From: Neptunomonas japonica DSM 18939
Lineage (GTDB): Bacteria > Pseudomonadota > Gammaproteobacteria > Pseudomonadales > Balneatricaceae
Length of the DNA: 64,000 nucleotides
NCBI RefSeq assembly: GCF_000422765.1
Contig: NZ_AUGR01000002.1
Span: 124,001-188,000 of the forward strand
Direction of reading: 5' to 3'
Positions 11,528-21,066 of this stretch are shown here, piece after piece. Within the stretch, counting starts at the first letter, position 1. Every line of letters starts with the position of its first letter. The translations under genes and the position numbers were made by a program. The notes beneath the pieces were generated by a model. That model had not been told where the DNA came from, searched no databases, and saw only the letters and a list, made by a program, of their open reading frames with translations.

Positions 11528-13906
11528 ATGGAAAAGTTGAAATCCCTCCCTACCGAAGCCCTTTATAAAGTATGTGACACCGATATATTGCCTTTTTTAA
11601 CCACGGAAACTTTGGAGAACTTCAATGGTTTTTTTGGTCAGGAACGTGCCATCGAAGCCATGGGCTTCGGCGTGGGAATGCGTCGCCCCGGTTATAATCT
11701 TTTTGTTATGGGTAATCCGCATACCGGACGCTTCTCATTCGCGATGGAAAGTTTAAAAGGCATTGCGAAAAAAGAAAAAAAGCCCAGTGACTGGTGTTAT
11801 CTGAATAACCTCCTGGATGACCGCTACCCTGTTGCGATGGAGTTGCAAGCAGGTAAAGCTTCACAGCTACGCCGTGATAATAAGCGCATGATTGAAACGA
11901 TCATGACAGAGTTACCCGCGGTGTTTGAGAACCCTGCTTATCAGCGCAAGAAAAGTAAAATAGAGCGCGATTTTAATCGCCACTATGATCAGGCAATTGA
12001 TAGTGTGGAAAAGCGCGCGCGTGAAAATAGCATTGCGGTTTATCAAGAAGGTGGGACGGTAGGTTTTACTCCCGTTGCTGAAGGTCAGGCAATGGATGAG
12101 GCGATGTTTTCTCAGCTATCAGAAGAGGTGCGAGATACATTTTCAAAAAACATCTCTGAATTAGAAGATTATCTAACAGAGAGTCTGACTGAATTGCCGC
12201 AATGGCGCCGTGAAGCCGCCGAGAAAATGAAAATACTCGACCGTGATACCGCACGCCAAACAGTATCTCCCCTGATTCAAACAGTTAAAGAGAAATATAA
12301 TAATATTAGTGGTTTGGCTGATTACTTTAATCAGCTAGAAAGCCATATCGTCAAAAATAGCGCCGATTTGATTAATGATGAAAGACTAATTGAAGCACGT
12401 ACCGAGAACGGTCGACGCACATTGTTGGATGATCAGTTTGGTGTGAACCTGCTTGTGGATAACAGCAAAACCAAAGGTTCGCCTGTTATTTTTGAAGCTC
12501 ATCCTAGTTACGAGAACCTGTTTGGTCGGGTGGAATACAATAATGATATGGGGGCAATGGTCACTAATTACCAGATGATTCGCCCAGGAGCATTGCATAA
12601 CGCTAACGGTGGATATCTTGTTTTAGAGGCGGAGAAACTGCTAGAGCAACCCTTTGTATATGGGGCCCTAAAGCGTGCACTCAAAGCGCATGAAATTCGT
12701 ATAGAAAACCCAATGAGTGAGTATTCGGGTATCAGTACCATTACGTTAAGCCCTGCTCCCATGCCGCTGCATGTAAAAGTCGTATTGATTGGTGGGCGTG
12801 ATACTTATTATTTGCTGCAAGAGATGGATCAAGATTTCGAGAAGATGTTCCGCGTCGTTGTAGATTTTGACGAAGACGTGGAGCGGGCTCCTGCTACCAT
12901 CCGCAATTATGCACGCTTGATGAAAACCTTAGCTGCTGAAGAAAGCTTGGCACCTCTTACTCGTGATGCCGTGGCGCGTTTAGTTGAGCAAAGCTCGCGT
13001 TTGTCGGGTGACCAGGATCTATTATCAGCTCATATTGGTGAGCTGGTGGATCTGTTATGTGAAGCAGATTACAAGCGAAAATCAGCAGGTGAAGACCTGA
13101 TTAATGCCAAGCATGTTGAAATGGCGCTAGATGCTCAAGAAAAACGTACGGGCCGGCTTGCGCAGAAAATTTTGGAAAGCATCTTAAACGAAACAGTGCT
13201 GATCGATACCGATGGTAAGGCCATCGGGAAAAGTAATGGTCTAACCGTACTACAAGTGGGTGATGTTTCGTTTGGTACACCGGCACGTATTACTGCGACA
13301 GTACACCCTGGTAGCCGGGGCATTGTCGATATAGAGCGCGAGGTGCAGTTAGGGCAGTCGATACATTCTAAAGGCGTATTGATTCTCTCTGGCTACTTAG
13401 GACATCAGTATGCTCAAGACTTCCCGTTAACGCTCTCTGCTAGTATCGCGTTAGAGCAGTCTTATGGTTATATCGATGGCGATAGTGCCTCATTAGCTGA
13501 GATATGTACGCTTATTTCAGCGTTGACGCATATCCCTATTTTTCAACAATACGCTCTCACCGGATCAATCAATCAGTACGGTGAAGTCCAAGCAATTGGT
13601 GGTGTGAACGAAAAAATTGAAGGTTTTTATAAGCTATGTGAAACCCGAGGCCTAACGGGCCCGCAAGGCGTAATCATTCCTCGGGCAAATGTACGTAATC
13701 TGATGCTTAAAAAGACGGTTGTAGAGGCCGTTGAGCGTGGTGAGTTCAGAATATATGCCGTTGCTACAGTAGATGAGTGCTTAGAAATCTTGATGGGGCG
13801 TTCAGTGGGTAAACGTAAAGCTGATGGAAGCTTTACTCAACGCAGTATTAATCACCAAGTAGTGAAGCGCCTTAAAGAGTTACATAAAGCGACAACATCG
13901 GGTTGA
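11528..13906 (+). CDS. Lon-like ATP-dependent protease (AAA_32 / LonC-type)
   Basis: A 792-residue protein of the Lon-related family resembling E. coli YcbZ. Seen: an N-terminal AAA_32 region with FNGFFGQERA and the loop MGNPHTGRFSFA, a coiled-coil insertion at about residues 130-290, an ATPase lid region, and a C-terminal Lon protease domain whose Ser-Lys dyad sits in YIDGDSASLAE and GGVNEKIEGFYKLC. The degenerate nucleotide loop is normal for the family. The ATG at 11528 (MEKLKSLP) is preferred over a TTG at 11468. It stands alone, ahead of a bidirectional terminator. Confidence 0.92.
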   Translation: MEKLKSLPTEALYKVCDTDILPFLTTETLENFNGFFGQERAIEAMGFGVGMRRPGYNLFVMGNPHTGRFSFAMESLKGIAKKEKKPSDWCYLNNLLDDRYPVAMELQAGKASQLRRDNKRMIETIMTELPAVFENPAYQRKKSKIERDFNRHYDQAIDSVEKRARENSIAVYQEGGTVGFTPVAEGQAMDEAMFSQLSEEVRDTFSKNISELEDYLTESLTELPQWRREAAEKMKILDRDTARQTVSPLIQTVKEKYNNISGLADYFNQLESHIVKNSADLINDERLIEARTENGRRTLLDDQFGVNLLVDNSKTKGSPVIFEAHPSYENLFGRVEYNNDMGAMVTNYQMIRPGALHNANGGYLVLEAEKLLEQPFVYGALKRALKAHEIRIENPMSEYSGISTITLSPAPMPLHVKVVLIGGRDTYYLLQEMDQDFEKMFRVVVDFDEDVERAPATIRNYARLMKTLAAEESLAPLTRDAVARLVEQSSRLSGDQDLLSAHIGELVDLLCEADYKRKSAGEDLINAKHVEMALDAQEKRTGRLAQKILESILNETVLIDTDGKAIGKSNGLTVLQVGDVSFGTPARITATVHPGSRGIVDIEREVQLGQSIHSKGVLILSGYLGHQYAQDFPLTLSASIALEQSYGYIDGDSASLAEICTLISALTHIPIFQQYALTGSINQYGEVQAIGGVNEKIEGFYKLCETRGLTGPQGVIIPRANVRNLMLKKTVVEAVERGEFRIYAVATVDECLEILMGRSVGKRKADGSFTQRSINHQVVKRLKELHKATTSG

Positions 13907-13916
13907 AAGTAATAAA

Positions 13917-13941
13917 CCAGACGGGGCTTGTGCCCCTCTGG
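13917..13941. terminator. Bidirectional rho-independent-type hairpin
   Basis: The arms CCAGAcGGGGC and GCCCCTCTGG pair around a TTGT loop with one bulged base. On the plus strand it is followed by TTGTTAT and on the minus strand by TTTATT. It lies between the convergent Lon-like and cytochrome c genes. Confidence 0.75.
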
Positions 13942-13962
13942 TTGTTATAGGCGTTACGGATG

Positions 13963-14346
13963 CTATTTCAGCGAGCGTAAGAAGCTTATGAGGTAGTCTT
14001 GTTCTGCTCTGTCTGTGATGGACACATGACGCATGCGTGTATCAGGTACAAGGGCTTCGTTGTCAGAAATCCATTTTCGCAGGTTGTCTTCATCCCATGT
14101 TATGCCGGACTTTTTCATCGCTTCAGAATAAGCGAAGCGAGGCATTGAGGCTGCTTTACGGTTTACTACGCCGATCAGGTTCGGGCCGAAGGAGTTTTTA
14201 CTCGGTTCAAGTGAATGGCAGGCGGTGCAATGGTGGTTAAATATCTGCCGTCCGGCTTCAGTCATACCGCCCTCTTCAGCTTGTACCGATAAAGGTGAAG
14301 CCAGTGCAGAGCATAAAATTAAAGTCGATAGCAAGGTTGCTTTCAT
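13963..14346 (-). CDS. Periplasmic class I cytochrome c
   Basis: A 127-residue exported monoheme cytochrome. Seen: signal peptide (about residues 1-23, ending VQA), heme-attachment motif CTACH (Cys40, Cys43, His44), the cytochrome c2 segment FGPNLIGVVNRKAA, and the distal Met105 in PDTRMRH. The pattern resembles mitochondrial or alphaproteobacterial cytochrome c2 more than c4/c5. No redox partner gene is adjacent, so the electron donor and acceptor are unknown. Confidence 0.92.
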   Translation of the reverse strand: MKATLLSTLILCSALASPLSVQAEEGGMTEAGRQIFNHHCTACHSLEPSKNSFGPNLIGVVNRKAASMPRFAYSEAMKKSGITWDEDNLRKWISDNEALVPDTRMRHVSITDRAEQDYLISFLRSLK

Positions 14347-14705
14347 TAGGTATCCCCTCTCAATAACAGGTAAAGACAGTATATTGAGTAAGGCTTTTCT
14401 TAGGCTGTTCTACAAAAGCACCGGTTCTATAGGACTAAAGTACCTGAATTGACCATCTGCTTTAGAGATGCCCTAGATATGCCGTATGGCGGTGCTTAGC
14501 GAAGATAAAATTGCGCCATGAAATAGAGAAATTGCGCCATTCTCGGGAAGTTTTTGCAGAAATCTATCAAAGAGTATACTAAAGTTTGATGCGCACCTTT
14601 TCAGGGCATATCATACTGAAAACAGCTAGATCTGATAATTTAAGCGTTATGATTTTTCATTGATCCCATTTTATCCCGATAAGCAAACAGTGGAGCTCAC
14701 ACTAA
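14347..14705. promoter_or_regulatory. Intergenic region upstream of gdhB
   Basis: 359 bases with no credible gene. It must hold promoters for the divergent cytochrome c and glutamate dehydrogenase genes. The one clear element is a 12-bp direct repeat at 14508-14540, listed separately. A GGAGCTC lies just before the gdhB start. Confidence 0.5.
14508..14540 (+). repeat. 12-bp direct repeat, 21-bp period (possible operator)
   Basis: AAATTGCGCCAT occurs at 14508-14519 and again, perfectly, at 14529-14540. The 21-bp period equals two helical turns, so both copies face the same side of the DNA. This suits a dimeric regulator acting about 170 bp upstream of the glutamate dehydrogenase start. The regulator is not identified. 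Confidence 0.5.
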
Positions 14706-17700
14706 ATGGACAGCGAGATAGCTAATAAAAAAAATAATAAAACCTTGATCAAATTAAAGGAATTGCTCCAAAAAAGACTAGGCGGTGAACAGGCCCCAAA
14801 AGTTGAGCAGTTTGCTGATCAGTTTTTCACTTACGCCCCTGAAGACGAAATTGCGCAACGACCGATAGAGGCTATTTACGGCGCTACTCTATCTTCCTGG
14901 TCCTTCCTCAAACAGTTTGATGCCTCGTGCTCTAAAATTCAGGTGTTTAACCCTGATTTAGAACAGCATGGCTGGCATAGTAACCACACGGTTGTACAAA
15001 TTCTGACGGTGGACTCCCCTTTTATTGTTGATTCGATTCGTATGGAGCTTAATCGACAAGGTATTGGGATTCATGTGATTCAGAATGTTGTCTTATGGGT
15101 AGACCGTAAGGGCGAGGCTCTCAATGAGTTAACCAGTAATGGCGAGGGTGTTACTGAGTCGTACATTTATCTAGAAGTTGATCGTCATACCGAACCAGAA
15201 CTGCTGAAAGACCTACAGTCAGAATTGATGCTTGCCATGTCCGCGGTGTCTGTTTCGGTTAATGACTTCACTTCGATGAAAGACCGCGCCGCAGGATGTG
15301 CAAAAGCACTAGCCGATGCAGGTTATGAGCAAGAGAACGCATTTACTGAATGGCTAATGGATGATCACTTTACTTTTTTAGCCAGTGATCAGGTTGAATT
15401 TAACGGCACCGAAATGCTTGTACAAGAGAACTCAGCGCTAGGCATGTTAACGCTGCCTGAGCTGGTTCAGCTTGGTAATACTGAGAGCTCTGAATTACCT
15501 TTGCGGGTTGAGCGCCATTGCGAGCGCTCCAGAGTACATCGTCCTGCGTATTTAGATTTAGTGATTATTAGCCACTTCAACGAACAAAACGAATGTGTTG
15601 GCGCCACGCGTTTTCTTGGTTTGTACACCTCACCTGTTTATCGTGAAAGACCTAAGCGCATACCAATGATTCGCCAGAAAGTAGAGCGCGTCTTAGCGCA
15701 CTCTGGCTTTAATCCTCATGGCCATAGTGGTAAGTCTCTTGAACAGGTATTGATCGATCTTCCACGTGATGAGTTATTTTTAGCATCAGAAGAAGAGCTG
15801 TATCAGATAGCGCTTAAGATATTCTATTTGCAGGAAAGACGACGTGCCTGTTTGTTAGTGCGTGAAGATAAGAGCGGTCAGTTCTTTTCATGCTTGTATT
15901 ACGCACCACGTGATCTCTTTAGTACGGCACTGCGTTTGAATGTGCAGCACTTGCTAGAGAAAGTCTTTAATGCACAGGATATTGAGTTTACCAATTCATT
16001 TAGCGAGTCCGTATTGGCTCGTACCCATTTTGTACTTCGTGTTAAACCAGGTCAGGAAGCGCCTGACCTTGAGCAGCTCGAAGCTGAAGTACAAGAGTTG
16101 TCGCGTTCATGGAATGATGACCTGCAGAGCGCACTGATTGAAGCCTGTGGAGAAGAGCAAGGTACAACTCGTAGTAACCTTTATCGAGAGTCGTTTCCTG
16201 TTGCGTATCGCGAGCATTTTACGACGCTACATGCCGTGCACGATATTGAAAAGATGGAACTGCTGGCTAAACAGCCTCTAAGCATGAGTTTTTACCGTCT
16301 TCTTGAGCAATCTCAATCGGTATTGCGCTTTAAGTTATTTACCGCAGAAGAGCCGCTCATTCTATCTGACGTTATTCCTGTGTTAGAAAACTTAGGTTTA
16401 CGTGTGGTGGGTGAGCACCCTTATGTGGTGAGCTGTGTTAACGGAAAAACCTATTGGATTCATGATTTCTCGTTATCACACCGTGGTGGCTCAGAGCCGA
16501 TTGAGCTAGATGAAGTTAAAGATATTTTCCAGCAATCTTATGCCGCTATTTGGCAGGGACTGGCTGATAATGATGAGTTTAACCGCTTAGTACTGGGCGC
16601 GGGTTTAAATTGGCGTGAAGTAGCGATGTTGCGTGCTTATGCTCGTTACAACCAACAGATTCGCTTTGGCTTTAGTCAGGCGTACATTGCTGAAACCTTG
16701 ACGCGTCATACACAGGTTAGCCGTTTGCTGGTGGCGCTGTTCCGTGCGCGCTTTGATCCAACTCGTCAGGCTAAAGGCAAAGTACAAGCATTAGTCGGGC
16801 GTATTGAAAGCAGTATCCTTGATGCGTTGGATAAGGTTGATAACCTTAACGATGACAAAATTCTGAGACGTTTCCTTGAGCTTATTAAAGCAACGTTACG
16901 TACCAACTTTTTCCAGCTCAACGAGAACAATGAGCCTAAAGAATACCAATCCTTTAAGCTTAATCCGCACTTAGTCGCTGATATACCTAAACCGTTACCT
17001 ATGTTCGAGATGTTTGTTTATTCACCTCGTGTTGAAGGTGTACATCTACGTGGTGGTAAGGTTGCTCGTGGTGGGTTACGTTGGTCAGACCGTCAGGAAG
17101 ATTATCGTACTGAGGTTCTGGGCTTAGTTAAAGCACAGCAAGTAAAAAATGCGGTTATTGTACCGGTTGGCGCAAAAGGTGGTTTTGTTGCTAAATGTCT
17201 ACCGCAAGGTGGCACACGTGATGAGATACTCGCTGAAGGTATTGCCAGCTATAAGATCTTTATTCGTGGTTTACTTGATGTGGCAGATAACTTACAAAAT
17301 GGCGAAGTTATCCCTCCTGAGAATGTGGTCCGTCATGATGAGGATGATCCTTACTTGGTGGTCGCCGCTGATAAAGGCACAGCGACATTCTCTGATATTG
17401 CCAATGAGATTGCCGAGACTTACGGCTTCTGGATGGGCGATGCATTCGCTTCGGGCGGAAGCCAAGGGTATGACCATAAAGGCATGGGAATTACCGCCAA
17501 GGGCGCTTGGGAGTCCGTTAAACTGCATTTTCGTGAAATGGGTATCAATACCCAAACAGACCCATTCACCGTTATCGCTGTAGGCGACATGGCAGGCGAT
17601 GTGTTTGGTAATGGTATGTTGCTGTCGGATAAAATCCGCTTAGTGGCCGCATTTAACCATATGCATATCTTTATCGATCCTACGCCTGACGAAGCAAGTA

Positions 17701-19469
17701 GCTTTGTCGAACGCCAGCGCATGTTTGCACTGCCGCGCTCTGGCTGGGAAGACTATAACACTTCACTAATTTCTAAAGGCGGTGGTGTTTTCCTTCGCTC
17801 AGCTAAATCGATTACGCTGACACCCGAGATGAAGAAGCACTTCGATATTAAAGAAGACAAGCTTTCTCCGAATGATTTGATCTCTGCTTTATTGAAAGCA
17901 CCTATCGACCTTTTTTGGAACGGTGGTATCGGTACTTATGTGAAATCCAGTCAGGAAAGTCATTCAGATGTGGGTGATAAGGCGAATGACTCATTACGTG
18001 TCAATGGTAATGAGCTGCGTTGCAAAGTACTGGGAGAAGGCGGTAATTTAGGCTTTACTCAATTAGGACGTATTGAGTTCTGTCACAACGGTGGTGCTTG
18101 CAACACCGATTTTATCGATAATGCCGGTGGGGTTGATTGCTCCGACCATGAAGTTAATATCAAAATCTTGCTCAATAAATGTATTGCTGATGGCGACTTA
18201 ACGGTTAAACAGCGTAATGACTTGTTACGTGACATGACTGATGCTGTAGCAGTACAAGTGTTGAAAAGTAACGACAGACAGGCAAGAGCGCTCAGTTTAG
18301 CGCTTGAACATGCCGGAAAATCTCAGGATGAATATGTTCGTCTGATGGATCGTCTTGAAGATGAAGGTCGTTTGGATCGTGATTTGGAGTTTTTACCCGA
18401 TAACGAGGCTTTACAGCAGCGCCAGCAGGCCAAACTGCAGCTTACTAGGCCTGAGCTATCGGTTTTGATTTCCTATACCAAGGCGGAGCTTAAAGAGCAG
18501 TTAACGCATACCTGGATTACTGACGACCCATACGTCAAGAATGAGATTAAAGAAGCCTTTCCTGAACAGCTGGTTGAACGTTTCCCTGAGGCGGTGCAAG
18601 ACCATCAGCTGAAGAAAGAGATCATCGCAACCCAGGTGGCTAATGCGATGGTGAACCATATGGGTATCACTTTCACTAACCGCATGATGGAAACCGCAGG
18701 CCAGTCTGCAGATCAGGTGGCAGTTGCTTATCTGGTAGCGCGAGATGTGTTCGAACTGCGTGAGATCTGGGAACAGATTGAAGCACTAGATAACATCGTA
18801 CCAACGGGCGTGCAGCAGCGAATGATGGTTGATTTGTTACGCTTGATGCGTCGTGCAAGCTACTGGTTGCTACGTAATGTCTGTAACCGAGGCTGCTTTA
18901 AAGTACAGGAAGTGATTAACCGCTTTAAGCCAGCAGTAGCAGAGATCAGAACATCGTTTACTGAGTTGCTTTCAGGTGACTTGAAAACGCACTGGTTAGG
19001 CCAATGCCAGAAGCTCATTGATGTAGGCATTCCTGAAGACCTTGCTGCGCGTATTACGTGTGCCGAGCGCTTGTATGCGGCTCTTGCTATCAGTGAAGTG
19101 TCTGATGAGGTTAACCAGCCGATTCTCAACACGGCAGAAGTTGATTTCTGGTTGGGCGAACGGTTACAGCTGGATTGGGTGAGTGAGCGTATTCGCCAAA
19201 TTGAGCCTGAAAACCACTGGCAGTTGTTGGCTCGTGAAGGCTTCAATGAAGATCTGAACACGCAGCAAAGCCGTCTAACACGCTCTGTATTGATGAGTGA
19301 TAGCGAGTTAAGTGGGCAAGCACTCGCGCAAAGCTGGCTTGAGAAAAACGAGCCAGGCTTGAAGCGTTGGGAGCGTGTATTAGGAGAGCTACGCTCTACC
19401 ACTGATGCCGATAGTGCTACCTTTACGGTTGTTATTCGCGAACTAACAGAGCTGTCTAAAAAGCTATAA
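14706..19469 (+). CDS. gdhB: Large NAD-dependent glutamate dehydrogenase
   Basis: A 1587-residue member of the 180-kDa class of NAD-glutamate dehydrogenases (Bac_GDH; P. aeruginosa GdhB about 1620). It deaminates glutamate to 2-oxoglutarate and ammonium, mainly for catabolism. Seen: long N-terminal ACT-like regulatory segments, then the catalytic domain from about residue 770 with RGGKVARGGLRWSDR, VPVGAKGGFV carrying the substrate lysine region, and a nucleotide-binding part with GDMAGDVFGNGML. It is monocistronic, with a strong terminator 3' of it. Confidence 0.97.
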   Translation: MDSEIANKKNNKTLIKLKELLQKRLGGEQAPKVEQFADQFFTYAPEDEIAQRPIEAIYGATLSSWSFLKQFDASCSKIQVFNPDLEQHGWHSNHTVVQILTVDSPFIVDSIRMELNRQGIGIHVIQNVVLWVDRKGEALNELTSNGEGVTESYIYLEVDRHTEPELLKDLQSELMLAMSAVSVSVNDFTSMKDRAAGCAKALADAGYEQENAFTEWLMDDHFTFLASDQVEFNGTEMLVQENSALGMLTLPELVQLGNTESSELPLRVERHCERSRVHRPAYLDLVIISHFNEQNECVGATRFLGLYTSPVYRERPKRIPMIRQKVERVLAHSGFNPHGHSGKSLEQVLIDLPRDELFLASEEELYQIALKIFYLQERRRACLLVREDKSGQFFSCLYYAPRDLFSTALRLNVQHLLEKVFNAQDIEFTNSFSESVLARTHFVLRVKPGQEAPDLEQLEAEVQELSRSWNDDLQSALIEACGEEQGTTRSNLYRESFPVAYREHFTTLHAVHDIEKMELLAKQPLSMSFYRLLEQSQSVLRFKLFTAEEPLILSDVIPVLENLGLRVVGEHPYVVSCVNGKTYWIHDFSLSHRGGSEPIELDEVKDIFQQSYAAIWQGLADNDEFNRLVLGAGLNWREVAMLRAYARYNQQIRFGFSQAYIAETLTRHTQVSRLLVALFRARFDPTRQAKGKVQALVGRIESSILDALDKVDNLNDDKILRRFLELIKATLRTNFFQLNENNEPKEYQSFKLNPHLVADIPKPLPMFEMFVYSPRVEGVHLRGGKVARGGLRWSDRQEDYRTEVLGLVKAQQVKNAVIVPVGAKGGFVAKCLPQGGTRDEILAEGIASYKIFIRGLLDVADNLQNGEVIPPENVVRHDEDDPYLVVAADKGTATFSDIANEIAETYGFWMGDAFASGGSQGYDHKGMGITAKGAWESVKLHFREMGINTQTDPFTVIAVGDMAGDVFGNGMLLSDKIRLVAAFNHMHIFIDPTPDEASSFVERQRMFALPRSGWEDYNTSLISKGGGVFLRSAKSITLTPEMKKHFDIKEDKLSPNDLISALLKAPIDLFWNGGIGTYVKSSQESHSDVGDKANDSLRVNGNELRCKVLGEGGNLGFTQLGRIEFCHNGGACNTDFIDNAGGVDCSDHEVNIKILLNKCIADGDLTVKQRNDLLRDMTDAVAVQVLKSNDRQARALSLALEHAGKSQDEYVRLMDRLEDEGRLDRDLEFLPDNEALQQRQQAKLQLTRPELSVLISYTKAELKEQLTHTWITDDPYVKNEIKEAFPEQLVERFPEAVQDHQLKKEIIATQVANAMVNHMGITFTNRMMETAGQSADQVAVAYLVARDVFELREIWEQIEALDNIVPTGVQQRMMVDLLRLMRRASYWLLRNVCNRGCFKVQEVINRFKPAVAEIRTSFTELLSGDLKTHWLGQCQKLIDVGIPEDLAARITCAERLYAALAISEVSDEVNQPILNTAEVDFWLGERLQLDWVSERIRQIEPENHWQLLAREGFNEDLNTQQSRLTRSVLMSDSELSGQALAQSWLEKNEPGLKRWERVLGELRSTTDADSATFTVVIRELTELSKKL

Positions 19470-19489
19470 GCAACAGCTGAGCTAAATTA

Positions 19490-19526
19490 AAGGGGTTCTC
19501 ATACAGCGTATGAGGCCCCTTTTTTA
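19490..19526 (+). terminator. Rho-independent terminator after gdhB
   Basis: The arms AGGGGTTCTCATA and TATGAGGCCCCT form a 12-bp stem with one extra base around CAGCG, followed directly by a run of six T. Confidence 0.92.
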
Positions 19527-19655
19527 TGAGTGTTTTTCTAATTGCGGTCTTTGTGCGTTGTTTGAGCATAGCCTCCTGGAGATAGGCTGCTGCGCAAAGT
19601 GTGCTAATGTTAATTGTACGTTCGCATGTTTAATTTGAGAGGCACGGCTCAGGAT

Positions 19656-20531
19656 ATGGTTAGCGAAATTACCCAACAACTCTACTCCGATACACCCAGT
19701 GAAACGATTTACCACTATACATCTTTCTCCGGTTTGTTAGGTATAGTGGCCAGTGGCTCGCTATGGGCCAGTGATATTCGCTACATGAATGACTCCGCCG
19801 AATTGAACCACATGGTGACCTTGATACGTGAAGAGGTAAACGAGCGTATTACCCTAGGCCACCCTAACCCTAAGCTACTGAACCAGTTTGAAGATTGGAT
19901 AGCTCGGCGGGTGACAAACGGTCATATGTTATTTGCTGGATCGTTCAGAGCCAATGGTAATTTATTGAGCCAATGGCGAGGCTACAGTGAACTAGGCAAA
20001 GGCGTTAGTATTGGTTTTGATCCCAAGCAAATACTCGCATGTGCGCGCAAGCAGTCGTTTATGGTGGGTAAGTGCATCTATGACCGTAAACGCCAGCGCG
20101 CCCTGATCCATCAAATAGTAGACTTTGTGGAAGACCTCGCTGCTTTGTCGTGTGGTGCGCATGGTTGTCGTGATGACTTAGTGTTTGCCGAAGTATTTGA
20201 GCAAGTTGAGAGTGATTTGCTACGTATTGCAGCGGTACTTAAACACCCTTCTTTTCAGGAAGAAGAGGAATGGCGCATTGTTTCACCGGTCATTACCGAT
20301 TTTAAAGACCCCTCAGTGCATTATCGTGAAGGTACCTCGATGCTGGTGCCCTTCTTTGAGTTTTCGCTGGTAGCTCCCTCTGAAGAAAAGCTACAGATTC
20401 AGCATATATTTTTAGGTCCCACTCCCAATATTAACCTCTCAATGAACTCTTTATCAATGTATCTAGCGAAGGAAGGAGTAGCGCCTAAGCGAGGAATTGG
20501 CTATTGTCAGATCCCCTATCGACAGCGCTAA
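19656..20531 (+). CDS. DUF2971 family protein
   Basis: About 291 residues with the DUF2971 pattern: IYHYTSFSGLLGIVASGSLW at the N-terminus, DIRYMNDSAEL, FAGSFRANGNLLSQWRGYS, and a late EEEEWRIVSP. The family is widespread and uncharacterised. No signal peptide or membrane segment. The start is uncertain: the frame is open to a TTG at 19614 and also has an ATG at 19626; none has a good ribosome binding site. I chose the ATG just before SEITQQL. It is an isolated gene between gdhB and an Lrp regulator. Confidence 0.75.
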   Translation: MVSEITQQLYSDTPSETIYHYTSFSGLLGIVASGSLWASDIRYMNDSAELNHMVTLIREEVNERITLGHPNPKLLNQFEDWIARRVTNGHMLFAGSFRANGNLLSQWRGYSELGKGVSIGFDPKQILACARKQSFMVGKCIYDRKRQRALIHQIVDFVEDLAALSCGAHGCRDDLVFAEVFEQVESDLLRIAAVLKHPSFQEEEEWRIVSPVITDFKDPSVHYREGTSMLVPFFEFSLVAPSEEKLQIQHIFLGPTPNINLSMNSLSMYLAKEGVAPKRGIGYCQIPYRQR

Positions 20532-20574
20532 TGTTGCTGTTTTTTAGTCGCTTTTAAGGAAAGATTTTGCAGGT

Positions 20575-21018
20575 ATGATTGATAATATAAACCGCCGTAT
20601 TCTTAAAGCGCTACAGCATAATGCTCGTATCTCCTATGCTGAACTTGGCAAACAGGTTCATCTTTCAGCACCGGCAGTAGCTGAGCGCATCCGAAAATTA
20701 GAACAAGAAGGCGTTATTAGCGGCTATTCCGTATCAGTGGATATGGATAAGTTGGGGCTTCCTGTTGTAGCGATTGTGCAATGTAAAGTGTTTCGCGCTA
20801 TGGAGCGCCAGTTTAAAGAGCTGCTGCTAACGATTCCGGATATTATCGAATGTTATAACACCACTGGAGAGCAAGCGTTTGTCATTAAAATGGCCACTGT
20901 ATCGATGGCCAGATTAGATGAAATATTAGAACTCTTTGGTGATATGAGTGACACCAATACCATGATGATTCTTTCAACACCGGTACACCGAACGCTACCC
21001 GATACTTTTTTTGAGTAG
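20575..21018 (+). CDS. Lrp/AsnC family transcriptional regulator
   Basis: A 147-residue feast/famine regulator: N-terminal helix-turn-helix (RILKALQHNARISYAELGKQ, residues about 6-50) and C-terminal RAM ligand-binding domain (about 70-140). Such proteins bind amino acids as oligomers. It is divergently neighbouring nothing directly and convergent with the DMT transporter; control of that transporter or of gdhB is possible but not shown by the sequence. Confidence 0.92.
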   Translation: MIDNINRRILKALQHNARISYAELGKQVHLSAPAVAERIRKLEQEGVISGYSVSVDMDKLGLPVVAIVQCKVFRAMERQFKELLLTIPDIIECYNTTGEQAFVIKMATVSMARLDEILELFGDMSDTNTMMILSTPVHRTLPDTFFE

Positions 21019-21027
21019 ACTTTTTTG

Positions 21028-21053
21028 AATAAGCTTTTTGTGTAAAGCTTATT
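21028..21053. terminator. Perfect hairpin between convergent genes
   Basis: AATAAGCTTT and AAAGCTTATT form a perfect 10-bp stem with a six-base loop, ten bases after the Lrp stop and just past the DMT transporter stop. There is no T-run after it on either strand, so its terminator role is an inference from position. Confidence 0.5.
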
Positions 21054-21066
21054 CTGTTAGCGGCGG

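Noticed and set aside
17149-17583. 144-codon plus-strand open frame inside the glutamate dehydrogenase gene
   Set aside because: It overlaps the catalytic domain of gdhB in another frame, has no ribosome binding site and an unnatural composition; it is a by-product of the gdhB codons.
18860-19402. 180-codon antisense open frame within gdhB
   Set aside because: Entirely antisense to a clearly coding region, rich in Ser, Arg and Pro as expected of a reverse-frame shadow, with no upstream signals.
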